A stretch of 64,000 nt of DNA, from assembly GCF_910592395.1 (NCBI RefSeq), contig NC_088308.1, positions 11,673,001 to 11,737,000 on the forward strand, written 5' to 3'. Below the pieces are notes generated by a model. The model saw nothing but the letters and a program-made list of their open reading frames with translations. It was not told where the DNA came from and made no database searches. The stretch comes from Lineus longissimus. Its lineage: Eukaryota; Nemertea; Pilidiophora; Heteronemertea; Lineidae. Positions 45,380 through 55,424 of this stretch are shown here, one piece after another. The position numbers and the translations under genes are program-made. Each line of letters opens with the position of its first letter. The stretch's first letter is position 1.

Positions 45380-45800
45380 TTATTCTTGTTCAGGTACACC
45401 ATTTTCGGCATTCTCCTCTGTGTCTGGATGAGATGGGGCACTGGGGCCATCTTCCTGAAGTGCGACTGCTGAAGTGGCCAGCAGTAACTTGCCGTCGTCA
45501 TGGTCGCCCTTTGTGGCCAATTCTAGCTGAAGGGCAGAAATTTCTAAGTTCTTCTCCTCACAAAGTTTGTTGGCAGTAACCATTTTTCGATGCTTGAAAT
45601 CTCCATGTTGTTGCGCAGACAATAACTTTGATTTCAAGTCAGCAATCTCCTGCTTGGAGTTGTTTAGTTGAAATGTAAGTTGTGCGATTTTAGTTTTGCC
45701 AAGACGAATACCTCGATCTATTGACTTCTCTCCCTCTGCACACCTGGCTTTGAGCATAAAAAACAATCCACTGTGAATAGCATCCACCCAATGGTCATCA
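45380..45800 (-). CDS. candidate terminal exon, coiled-coil protein of unknown function
   Basis: A strong acceptor (TTCTTCTTTCAG, 45801-45812) precedes a 140-codon open frame that ends with a TAA overlapping AATAAA. The protein has a heptad-like helix (LGKTKIAQLTFQLNNSKQEI through ALQLELATKG) and an acidic Pro/Glu tail. I do not recognise it. No matching upstream exon was found with certainty. It may belong to a small host gene or be a passenger of a transposon. Confidence 0.4.
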
Positions 45801-45934
45801 CTGAAAGAAGAATACGGAAAGTGATAAATATTTTCAGTCGTTAAACTCATTAAAACATTACTATAACGACTCCAGAATAATTATATATTTATCTTCTTAA
45901 TCTTTTATTCATCGCAAAATCATCATGTAAACTG

Positions 45935-46105
45935 AAACGGCAATAACAAAGACAATGTGTCAAGAAGACAAAGTCACATCTAAGTACCGTCAGGTGCTGC
46001 CACCTGTCCGTAGCTATGACAATAACAAAGACAATGTGTCAGAAAGACAAAGTCACATTCATGTCACATCCAGGTACCTTAAGGTGCTGCCACCTGTCCG
46101 TTGCT
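45935..46105. repeat. direct duplication of ~80 bp
   Basis: Two copies share CAATAACAAAGACAATGTGT and GGTGCTGCCACCTGTCCG, starting near 45943 and 46019. The second contains a short extra CATTCATGTCA stretch. Confidence 0.85.
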
Positions 46106-46235
46106 AGACCAACTGAACGTACAGAGGCTTGGAAGACAAAAGCACATCCTTCTGGTGTCAGTCTACAGGTTCTAAAAGGCCAAACAACGGCCAACAACTA
46201 TACAATGCTCATTTAACAATGACCTGAGTTGACAC

Positions 46236-46570
46236 TTATGTTCCAACGACAACTTCCTGCTTGCCTTGCGTGGCTGGTGATGATGACGCCGCCGACGTTT
46301 TCTTCGAAGGGGTAGTGTAATTTGAGCTTGTAGACGATCTCTTCAAGGGTGATGGGGATGATGTCATTGAAGTTGATGATGAAGTGTTCTTTGAAGGGGT
46401 GGTGTAATTTGTGGTTGTGGAGTACGTTATCTTCAAGGTGAAGCTGATGCCGATGCTGCTGATGATGACGTCGATGATGCTGCTGATGATGATGATGATG
46501 ATGATGCTGCTGCTGATGATGATGATGATGATAATGATGATGATGATGGCGGCGATGACATAGTTACTGC
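46236..46570. repeat. triplet-rich low-complexity tract with an 85-bp duplication
   Basis: (GAT/GCT)n between 46440 and 46560, bordered by two related units containing AAGGGGTRGTGTAATTTG at 46307 and 46396. Frames here are Ser/Ala- and Thr-rich, caused by the repeat. I do not call a gene. Confidence 0.8.
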
Positions 46571-46651
46571 AAGAGGTAAAGAAAGATATGAGGCACAGGC
46601 CAACTTAAATTCGCCACATACTGTGGAAAGTGCTAGTATATATCTGGGCAC

Positions 46652-47176
46652 CTATTATTACGAATCTTTTAATGTTACGAAGTGACTTTGAACTGTCTGT
46701 ACTTCGATGGAAACACAACATATTTACATGAAAATTGCTGTGCATCTGACCTGTAACAACCCCGAGCCCTCCATGGACGCAAATGGCGTGTTGTTGCTAT
46801 ATTCAGTTCATAGAAAGTGATTCTGTGGAACTGTGTCTTTTTTTCTGTTCGTCATGAATGGCTCACTGTATATACATACATCATGTACGTGAACACGTGA
46901 ACACAAGCATCAGAGACCAATACTAATCACTCGACATCGGCGAATTACCAACTATGTACGTGAACACAAGATCAGAGACCAATACTAATCACTCAACATC
47001 GGCGAATTACCAACAATTGTTCTCAAAATAATTATCAATAAATAAGAAGGAATGTTTTATCTATGTGCCAAACCTAATATTTTGACCATCCATCCCTTTA
47101 AAGATGACCAAATCGATCTTTGTTTACACATGAAATGGAGGCACGAAACCAAGATGGCGACATGAGACTGCAGACG
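46652..47176. repeat. intergenic stretch with a ~68-bp tandem duplication
   Basis: Copies at about 46884-46953 and 46954-47015 share CAGAGACCAATACTAATCAC and ACATCGGCGAATTACCAAC. I see nothing else here. Confidence 0.8.
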
Positions 47177-47724
47177 GTTCCGCCTTAACCTTCTGCCCAT
47201 TCCGCCTTAACCTTATTCGCCTTATCCAATTTTGCCTTCTCCCATTTAGCCTTCTCCTAACTTGCCTTTTCTCAATTCGCCTTCTACGATTTCGCCATCG
47301 TCTTATCTCGCCTTTGTTTCAATTGGCCTTCTTCCTAACTCGCCTTCCTCTCATCTTGCCTCATCCAAGTTTGCCTTTTCTTATTTCGCCTTTGTCCTAT
47401 TCTGCCTTGGTTCCATCCTGCCTTATCTCATCTTGCCTTTTCTTGATTGACCTTTGTGTCAATTCGCCTTCTTCCCATTTTGCCTTCTCCCGTTTCGCCA
47501 TATCCGCCTTTGCTTTTCTTGCCTTTGTTCTATTTTGCCTTGTTGTCAATTCGCCTTCGTTTCATCTCGCCTTTTTTTACTTTGCATTTGTCTCACTACG
47601 CCTTCGTCCCATTTTGCCTTCTCTCGTTTCGCCATATCTCACCTCGCCTTTTATCAGTCCGCCTTTGCTTATCTTGCCTTTGTTCTATTTTGCCTTGTTG
47701 TCAATTCGCCTTCGTTTCATCTCG
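47177..47724. repeat. 15-bp-period minisatellite, CGCCTT orientation
   Basis: About 35 units of roughly 14-16 bp, each with a Y-GCCTT core followed by a variable pyrimidine-rich part. A higher-order repeat of about 160 bp is visible: TTCTATTTTGCCTTGTTGTC occurs near 47529 and 47687. The frames across it are repeat translations, not proteins. Confidence 0.9.
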
Positions 47725-48470
47725 CCTTTTTAGTTCACCTGTTAGGTGAGCTAAGACGATACCGCGGCGTCTGGCGTCCGTCGTCGTCCGTCGTCGTCGT
47801 CGTCGTCGTCCGTCGTTAACTTTTGACAAAATCGTGGCACGTTTCTTAACCGCTTGACCCAGAAAGTTCATACTTGGTGTGTGGGTACCCCTGGCAAGAC
47901 CTTCCTTCAGAATGAAAATCAGCGCAATTTGACTGCTGGTCTGCCATATAGGGGGGTGCTCTTTGAAAACCTATTTTTGTCATTTTGAAGCTTATGGTTA
48001 AAGCTAGAGCAATGAAATTTTATGGTGGGTGTATCTAATAAAGATACATCACATATCACACAGGTTTTTGATTTGACCTTCATTTCAAGGTCACAGAGAT
48101 CGAACTCTAAAATTTAGCGTATTCACACGCAATTCCACAGGTACATCCCATTCATTTGAAATTTCGGCCAATGACAGCAGGTTTTACAAAATGTAAATGC
48201 GCTGTTAATTTTCAATATTCACTGAATAGCTAAGACACATGTAAACCCGTCTTAATTGGCCAGAAAACATTTTTCAGCTTATCCCACAAATAACGATTCA
48301 CTTATTCCAACGTCAGTAACATGTGCACGTGGAAAACAATACGACTAACTCCACTTTTTCAAGACAAACCACACCATCCCACAACTATTGCATGATTAAC
48401 CCCTAATAATGACAAGTTCTTCCTCATACTCTCCCTTTCATATCGACAGGTGAGCACAATGGCCCTGGCC
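47725..48470 (+). mobile_element. hairpin-headed repeat element, first copy
   Basis: Begins with the inverted pair TTAGTTCACCT-gtt-AGGTGAGCTAA, then a (CGTCGTC)n stretch. A body without genes follows, ending near GGTGAGCACAATGGCCC before the DIRS border. The phrase TTTTTGATTTGACCTTCATTTC is shared in type with the 55-57 kb element. Confidence 0.65.
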
Positions 48471-48660
48471 ATTTTGTGTCATTCAAACTTACCTATGGAA
48501 CACTTTTGCATGTTACTCCATTTGGGCTCAAACACAAGAGTATCCCTTTAATTTTCTAAAGGGAGAACTGAGTAAACAGCTCGGCCGCCAGGCGGCGCCC
48601 TGACCGATCCCGCGAGATCGCGCCGATCTCATGCCGCCATATTCAGTCTTTACTCTTGTG
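48471..48660. repeat. left inverted terminal repeat of DIRS copy B
   Basis: Complementary to 54815-55022, including CCTATGGAACACTTTTGCAT and the GCCGCCAGGCGGCGCCCTGA segment, which has its own small palindrome. Confidence 0.9.
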
Positions 48661-48952
48661 CTTCTACGAAGCACATCGTGTTTTCAAAGCTGCCGTGAAT
48701 TCGATTTAAAACCAAATTCAACCAGCCAAGTCTAGACGATTTTTGGGTTCATTCACCTACGGAGTAGACCGCCAAACTAATCTTGGCATTAGTATTGTCC
48801 AGTCTATTTAATTATAGACCTTTCTTAGCTAGCTTAGTCGACCCGGCTCCATTATTTTGATCTTGGTAGGGTAGATTTACGTAGGCTATTCTCCGCTCTA
48901 TTGTAATGAACAAGACTCAGATCCATTGCAATAGTGTTTAATTCAAGTAGGC

Positions 48953-51255
48953 ATGTTTTCCTTTCCATTAATAATTGCGTCCTTTCTGGCCTACTTGGGG
49001 TTTCCAGTGTTTTTATTGTCATTGGTACCATTTTTTATATGGCGTACCCCTCCGACGGCATCCTTTGTCTCACCACAAAGGAATGCGTCTGGTGGCGGGA
49101 AACGGGCCGCGAAGACGCCTAAACCCTATTCCGGTTCTGTTTCTGGGCATATAACCCGGAGGTCTACCAAACCTCCCGCCACCACCCCTTCCGTCAGCCG
49201 AGTTCCGGTTCCGGCCGCGGCTGCGAAGGATGCGGGATCAGACATTATCAATGTCTGTGGTCCCAAGGGAGACTTACATCCAGTAAGTCTCCAAGGGTTT
49301 AATATACCCCGGACCTCAGGGAACCTTCCGGTTCCTCTGTCGTCCGCTCCCCCGAGTACAAGCCCTTTGTACCCGCGGGAGCACCCTGCTTCTGGTCCAC
49401 CGATTGCAGTTCCGGTTGCTGACGCGGGTTCCCGTTTATCAGTAACCGAAGACTCTACTGGGGGTTTTTCTCAGTCTTTACTGCAAAATAACCCCAGTCC
49501 TCACGGACACAGTAGAGTAGGGACGGACTTTATGACGCCACCTCCGAAACGCCATGCGTCTTCGGTAACAGCGTTTCCGCCCTCCGTACCTCCTAAAAGG
49601 GCAACCTCTCTAAAAGGGCAACCGGTAGCTCCATACCGGCGAAGGAGTTGCGGGCATTTCCGGTTTCGGACTTCGTCCTGCCGGAAATGCAGGCACCTCC
49701 CTACGTTGGCCAACCTCTTAGGTGGAGCCACCTGGAAGTGCCACCCCCTCCTTGTTGCAGAGGCGTCGTTCCCATGGAACGAGCTACGCAGAGAGAACAT
49801 CTGAACTCTGGTTCAGAATATGGGCATCCTCCGCTTCCGGAAGACCCATTCGCCCGTACATACGGCTTCGAGGGTCCGCTTATGCACTCACCCTCGCCTC
49901 AACCGCCCGTCGTTGAGAGAAGCCGCACGTCGGGTCCGGAACCCGAGTCGGGACAGCAACTGTCCCAACTCATCCAGATGGTAGCGGGTCTTACTGATAG
50001 ACTCAGCTATCTGGAGCAGGGTTCCGGTTCCTCTGGTGCGCCTGGTCCCATCGGATACCCACCATCCGACTCCTCTATTTTAGAGGAATTTTCTGAGAAC
50101 GAGAGTTCTCAGCCAGGCTACCGCTCCCCCAATCAGGAGGAGCTGTCACCAGAGGAGGCCAGTATCTTGTCGGATATGAGGACACTCAGATCCTTGATCA
50201 GAGCGTACCTCCCGCAGGATCTGTGCCCTACCCCGCCGGAACTGCCAGCCTTATCAACACCGACCTTTTCACTTTGGGGACAGGAAGTGGATCCCAATTC
50301 ACAGGTTTCTCAGGGCTCCACTCGGGCACTTGAATTCCTTCCTCCCTCCCCGTCGGTGGTAGCAGTCTCTGAACTTTTGGAGCATACAATCAGAGACTCC
50401 CAAGGCGCCCACCAACGTACTTCCATCCCTGTCCTTCCGGCAGTCGGACCGGAAGCTTGGTGTAAACCGGGGAAGTTGTTCACAGCACAACTTCCTCCCG
50501 TTAGGCAGTACCGCGCTGACTATTATCGAGTCAGCTCGGCCGGCTGTCCAACTGCAGCATCGACTTCCATATTAAAGGACGATGTACAGCTGGACCAACT
50601 TGTGCCTGGGGTGACCTCCTCCTCGGCTTACCGAGACCTTAGAACACAAGAGGATCTGGCCAAAAACACGTTAGCGGTGCTCTCCTACGCAGAGCACACT
50701 AACCTGGCCCTAGCCAGATCCCTAAAGGATAATGAGTCACTATCTGATGACACAAAATCGCTTGTGACATCCTTGTTACATTCGATTAGGCACGCTATTG
50801 CTCTGTCCGCCAAGACCGCAGCAAATAGCGTCCTACTCCGTAGAGACGCCGCACTGGGCTCTCTCAATGTCATCAGATCCCTCCAGCTGGAAGGGGCCTT
50901 AAGAACCGCTCCTATGGACGGTTCTTTCCTGTTCGCAGATTCTGTACAAGAGGTGGCTCAAGCACAGAAAGATTGGGACAAATTATATGCCCCCACTGCG
51001 ACACAGAGGGCCAAGACCTCTCTACCTAACGCTAGAACGATAGAGAGGCCCCAGCAGGCATCGGGTTCAATCCCGTATGCCAGGCAGGTCCTGCCTTGGC
51101 CTACCCCGCCTAGTCAGCCTGCTCCTGCTGGATCCTTCCGACGGGAAGCGGAGGGTCGCCGGACAGGAAAGAGGAAAAATACTTCCTCTAACCAGGTTGG
51201 ATCCGGTCCGACTAAGCACTCCTTTCGTCCAAGGGGTGCAGGCCGGAAGAAGTGA
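48953..51255 (+). pseudogene. DIRS copy B Gag-like protein, one frameshift
   Basis: Two frames joined by an indel at about 49600-49645: 48953-49804 (Ser/Pro/Ala-rich, first part) and 49648-51255 (535 residues). The second has LIQMVAGLTDRLSYLEQGSG, MRTLRSLIRAYLPQDLCP, YRADYYRVS and LKDDVQLDQL, shared with copy A. The end is basic and Gly/Arg-rich (HSFRPRGAGRKK), suited to nucleic-acid binding. The hydrophobic first 30 codons are probably not translated. No catalytic motif is expected. Confidence 0.75.
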
Positions 51256-51269
51256 CTCCCCCCTCCTTT

Positions 51270-52107
51270 CTCCTCCCGGACGCAAAAAGGAGCCGACTCC
51301 GGTAGTCGGGGGCCGTCTGCAAAAATTTGCAGACATTTGGGACGATTGGTGCCCAAAGGGGTCCCCAGTCCCAAACATGTTGAGGTACGGAGTGAAACTA
51401 GATTTCATCCGTACCCCCCCCCCCCCCCCCCCCGACTACCATATATCCAACCCCAGTTCATCCACCGTAGGACCCAGTCAAGGCCTCTGCCCTCCAAGCA
51501 GAGGTCGCGACATTACTGGAGAAGCAAGCTATCCAGGTCCTTCAAAATCCATGCTCCCTCGGCTTTTACAGCCACGTTTTCTTGGTTCCCAAGAAAGCAG
51601 GGACATGGAGGCTGATCATAGACCTTTCCAGGTTAAACACCTTCTTGAATGTTCCTCATTTCAAGATGGAAACCACCAGGTCTATAGCAACGGCGATACA
51701 GCCCAACGATTGGGCGGTATCGATGGATTTAACGGATGCGTACTTACATGTACCGATCCATCCAGACTATCAACACTTCCTTCGATTCCATTACGAAGGA
51801 AAGACGTATCAATTCAGGGCCCTGCCGTTCGGTCTGGCATCGGCACCCCTAATTTTTACGATGATAGTCACAGCTTTCGTCGCTCCCTTTCACGTGATGG
51901 GGTTCAAGCTCCATCACTACCTAGACGATTGGCTACTCCGTTGCAAATCGCGGGAACTACTACTGCAACAACTTCAGGTTCTAAAGCAAAAAGTAGTTTT
52001 CGCAGGTTGGATTATCAACGAAACAAAGTCAGAATTCAAACCATCCCAAGACTTCGTTTACGTTGGAGTTCGGTTCCTTACGGCCATAGGGAAAATGCTG
52101 CCCCCCC
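51270..52107 (+). pseudogene. DIRS copy B reverse transcriptase
   Basis: The entry VGGRLQKFADIWDDWCPKGS is in one frame. After a C run at 51415-51432 the RT core continues in another: FLVPKKAGTWRLIIDLSRLN, SMDLTDAYLHVPIHP, LPFGLASAPLIFT and the box HHYLDDWLL (about 51920). It then runs to DFVYVGVRFLTAIGK. A second C run (52101-52107) shifts the frame before RNase H. All RT boxes are intact. Confidence 0.9.
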
Positions 52108-53322
52108 CTAGACAGGATAAAGAAAATTCTTCATCTCGTCGCAGAATTCAGAGGAAGGACTCAAGCTCCCGCAAGGCGATGCTTGAGCCTTTTGGGACTT
52201 CTGAATTCGGCAGCAGACCAAATCCCTCTTGGCCGTCTATATATGCGTCCCATCCAGATGTTTCTAATGTCTCTATGGAAACCCCACAGGGACCCATTAG
52301 ACAAGTTGGTATTGATACCTCAATACCTACTCAAGAACGTCTGGAACTTCTGGGAGTCGGAGACTCGTCTCCAAAGCGGTGTAGATCTTGCTCCACCGCC
52401 CCCAGAAGTGTCCCTGTTCACAGATGCTTCTCTACTAGGGTGGGGAGCACATCTGAACAACGGGGACATGTCCATAAGGGGTCTATGGACAAGGTAGGAG
52501 ACCATTCTTTCAATAAATATATTGGAAATGAAGGCTGTCCTTCTTGCCGTGAGGGCTCTTTCCCTTCACCTGAAGAATCGGAGAGTAACCCTGTTCTCCG
52601 ACAATTCTACAGTAGTAGCATATGTCAGGAGACAGGGAGGCACAAAGTCCGGCATTCTTTGCCAGCTAACTTGGGAGCTTTACCATCTTTGTGCCGACCT
52701 TGGAGTATCGATATGTGCCAGACACATACCGGGCAAACGCAACATCCTTGCCGACGCCCTGTCCCGTCAGGACAAACTAGTCCAGACAGAGTGGACACAC
52801 GACCTTTGTCGCCTTTGGAAGGTAGATCTGTTCGCCACCAGGCTGAACAATCGCCTTCCCATCTATTACTCTCCACTTCCGGACGAAGAGGCCCTGGAAG
52901 TCGACAGCCTTACAGCCTCTTGGGTCGGGCTGAACGCATATGCGTTTCCACCCCTTCCTCTCATCCAACCAGTCCTGAACAAGATCTTGACCAGCCACTC
53001 GGTGAGAATAACTCTCATCGCACCTTGCTGGCCAAATCAGGCCTGGTTTTCAGCCTTGCTGGAGCTCCTGATAGACCACCCCAGGAGTCTTCCTACTTGG
53101 AAGCACCTCCTGTGGCACCCCCTGGGGAGATGCTACCACCAGAACCCTGGATTTTTCAAGTTTCACGCCTGGAACTTATCCAGTTGCATCTCCACCAGAG
53201 AGGCTTTTCGGACATCGCTGTCAAGCGCATGTCCGCACCTCAAAGGGGGTCTACCCTTGATGTGTATCAAGGAAAGTGGTCTACCTTCACTTCCTGGTGC
53301 AGGGAGAACGGAGTTAATCTGA
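52108..53322 (+). pseudogene. DIRS copy B RNase H and C-terminal extension
   Basis: RNase H acidic residues appear in order: SLFTDASLLGWGAHL (Asp), LEMKAVLLAVRAL (Glu), TLFSDNSTVVAYVRRQGG (Asp) and HIPGKRNILADALSR (Asp). A TAG at 52495-52497 after GLWTR is the only internal stop. Downstream, WKVDLFATRLNNRLP and SWVGLNAYAFPPLPLI are usual for DIRS/Ngaro-like RT proteins. The tail overlaps the recombinase gene in another frame. Confidence 0.85.
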
Positions 53323-54236
53323 TCTCTCCCTCTATATACAGATTAGTTGATTTCTTTATTGAATTATTCACGGAAAGACAACTATCTGTCACGGCTATAA
53401 AAGGGTACAAGTCCGCCATCGCTTCTACCCTCCGTGTTTTAAGCACCTGGGATCTTCGTTGGGAGGACCAAATAACCCCTCTTTTCAGAGGAATGTTATT
53501 AGAGCGTCCTAGACCGGTTCACAACACCCCTAAATGGGACCTTTCTGTTGTCCTTAAGGTGCTCATGAGGCATCCTTTTGAACCCATGTCTATTTCATCC
53601 ATGAAATATCTGACACTCAAAACGGTCTTTCTAGTAGCCTTGGCTACCGCCCAACGGAGATCAGAGCTCCATGCACTTTCTTTTAAGAAGCTGGCTTTTA
53701 GAGAGGGAGGGGAGGTTATCCTGGCTTTCATACCAGGCTTTCTGGCGAAGAACCTGGGACCGGCCGCCTCTCGGCCCCCGGTTACTATTCCCTCTCTGTC
53801 AGGAACGATCTCTTATGATCTTCCTGACAGAACTTTATGTCCCGTCAGGGCCCTAAAGTTCTACATAAATAGGACAAAACCTCCCGGTATCCGCCAGGGG
53901 AGAGAGCGTTTGTTTTTGTCCTATAAGGAGGGAAATAAACGAGAGATAGCGGCCGCCACTATTTCAAGGTGGATTGTGGAGACTATTCGTCTTTCCTACA
54001 ACACCTTGAAGACTTCCTCTGATCTTCGTGCGCTAGCTAACATCTCAGCGCACGAAGTTAGAGCACTAGCCACCTCCTGGGTTAACTACCGAGGAGTTGC
54101 TCTTCAAGAAGTCGTTTCCGCTGCATGTTGGAGTAATCACTCCACATTCTCTCGTTTCTACCTACGAGACGTTTCTTCCCTCGTAGATGGCATGCACACA
54201 ATCGGCCCGATTGTGTCTGCGGGGCATGTTGTTTGA
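53100..54236 (+). CDS. DIRS copy B tyrosine recombinase
   Basis: The C-terminal 375 or so codons of an open frame. The N-terminal SAM-like core-binding part reads DVYQGKWSTFTSWCRENGV and TAIKGYKSAIASTL. The catalytic part shows ATAQRRSELHALSF (first Arg), ISAHEVRALATSW (His-x-x-Arg) and STFSRFYLRDVSS (Tyr nucleophile), ending GPIVSAGHVV. It integrates circular cDNA by site-specific recombination, in place of a DDE integrase. Everything needed is intact. The start is uncertain because the frame overlaps the RNase H gene and is open upstream by chance. Confidence 0.9.
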   Translation, partial: EAPPVAPPGEMLPPEPWIFQVSRLELIQLHLHQRGFSDIAVKRMSAPQRGSTLDVYQGKWSTFTSWCRENGVNLISPSIYRLVDFFIELFTERQLSVTAIKGYKSAIASTLRVLSTWDLRWEDQITPLFRGMLLERPRPVHNTPKWDLSVVLKVLMRHPFEPMSISSMKYLTLKTVFLVALATAQRRSELHALSFKKLAFREGGEVILAFIPGFLAKNLGPAASRPPVTIPSLSGTISYDLPDRTLCPVRALKFYINRTKPPGIRQGRERLFLSYKEGNKREIAAATISRWIVETIRLSYNTLKTSSDLRALANISAHEVRALATSWVNYRGVALQEVVSAACWSNHSTFSRFYLRDVSSLVDGMHTIGPIVSAGHVV

Positions 54237-54661
54237 TCCTGGCTAGATCAAAAGGGGGGGAGCCCGATTGAAGAGTCAAACGCGCATCTTGCGCCATTTT
54301 TGATATGCCCTATCTTCAACAATCCAGGCAACCCCCAGTAGACTAGAAAGGACGCAATTTCTTATTGTTGTTTAGCAATAACTCATTCTACACCCTTGAA
54401 CATGCCTTACTTGCTCTAAGCTCTGTTGCCGGAAAGAAGATGGTTTTATTATGCAATTCTAGCGCTTTCCGGAGAATGGGTCTATTACTCTCTATAATTC
54501 GATTGTAATACCGAGATCAAAATACCGGTCCCCCGGTTCTCCTCATTTCTTTCCCCTGGCGGTCCTCCTTAGCTAATATGCCGGTGGTGCCTCCTTGATG
54601 GAACAACAGCTCAGCCTTAGGTAAGTCCTCGTTTCCCACCTCCAATAGGTTGCTGGGATTC

Positions 54662-54762
54662 GATGCAAAAGTGTTCCATAGGTAAGTTTGAATGACACAA
54701 AATGCCCATTTCCTTACAAGAAATGGCCATTTTGTTAGTTCATACTTACCTATGGAACACGG
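54662..54762. repeat. internal complementary region of DIRS copy B
   Basis: GTGTTCCATAGGTAAGTTTG and CATACTTACCTATGGAACAC face each other across an AAATGGGCATTTTGTG-like core. Both element ends are represented, as expected of the DIRS circle-forming region. Confidence 0.9.
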
Positions 54763-54814
54763 CCCTCCCGCCGTCCCCACAAACGGGACATACTCTTTGT
54801 TAACGCTCAAGAGT

Positions 54815-55022
54815 AAGACTGAATATGGCGGCATGAGATCGGCGCGATCTCGCGGGATCGGTCAGGGCGCCGCCTGGCGGCCGAGCTGTTAACTCAGTTC
54901 TCCCTTTAGAAAATTAAAGGGATACTCTTGTGTTTGAGCCCAAATGGAGTAACATGCAAAAGTGTTCCATAGGTAAGTATGAACTAACAAAATGGCCATT
55001 TCTTGTAAGGAAATGGGCATTT
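54815..55022. repeat. right inverted terminal repeat of DIRS copy B
   Basis: Inverted partner of 48471-48660, extending outward to CTTGTAAGGAAATGGGCATT at the border with the minisatellite. Confidence 0.9.
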
Positions 55023-55342
55023 CATTTTACTTTGCCTTTGTCTCACTACGCCTTCATCCCATTTTGCCTTCTCTCATATCGCCATATCTTGCCTCGCCTT
55101 TTATTACTCCGCCTTCGCTCTATTTTGCCTTGTTGTCAATTAGCCTTCGTTTATCTCGCCATTTTTTATTTTGCCTTTGACTCATTACGCCTTCTTCCCA
55201 TTTTGCCTTCTCTCGTTTTGAGATACGGATCTCCCCTTACCTTTCATCCACTCGCCTTCGCTTATCTGCCTTTAATTCTATATGGCCGTGTTGTCAATTC
55301 GCCCTTGTTTTTCATTCCATTCTGCATTTTCTCATCTTGCCT
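55023..55342. repeat. 15-bp-period minisatellite, CGCCTT orientation, second block
   Basis: Same unit type and same higher-order phrases (CACTACGCCTTC, TTTTGCCTTGTTGTCAATT) as 47177-47724. DIRS copy B and a hairpin-headed element lie between the two blocks, so they are probably one array split by insertions. Confidence 0.85.
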
Positions 55343-55424
55343 TTTTACCCCTCAGCCCATAAAGGCTAGAGGGGTATTGTCGAGGCGTTCGCCGTCTGTC
55401 TGTCTGTCCGTCTGTCCGTTGATC

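Larger units (their letters stand above)
48471..55022 (+). mobile_element. DIRS-type retrotransposon, copy B, nearly full length
   Basis: Inverted terminal repeats (48471-48660 against 54815-55022) enclose gag-like, RT, RNase H and tyrosine recombinase coding regions in overlapping frames. An internal complementary region (54662-54762) mirrors both ends. No target duplication is expected, because DIRS integrates through circles and YR. It lies between a hairpin-headed element and a minisatellite array. Damage is mostly small: frame changes at C runs and one stop in RNase H. Confidence 0.95.

Noticed and set aside
46433-46651. Poly-serine/alanine protein
   Set aside because: It is the translation of a GAT/GCT triplet tract; no flanking domain, acceptor or homologue is visible.
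47177-47819. Phe/Leu/Pro/Ser-rich open frames across the minisatellite
   Set aside because: A 15-bp period is a multiple of three, so all frames stay open and give five-residue repeats. Three overlapping frames on the same strand look alike, which real genes do not.
51582-54236. A single 884-residue RT-recombinase fusion protein
   Set aside because: The central third has no domain in this frame, while RNase H with all four acidic residues lies in another frame of the same DNA. The fusion results from an indel in a C run.
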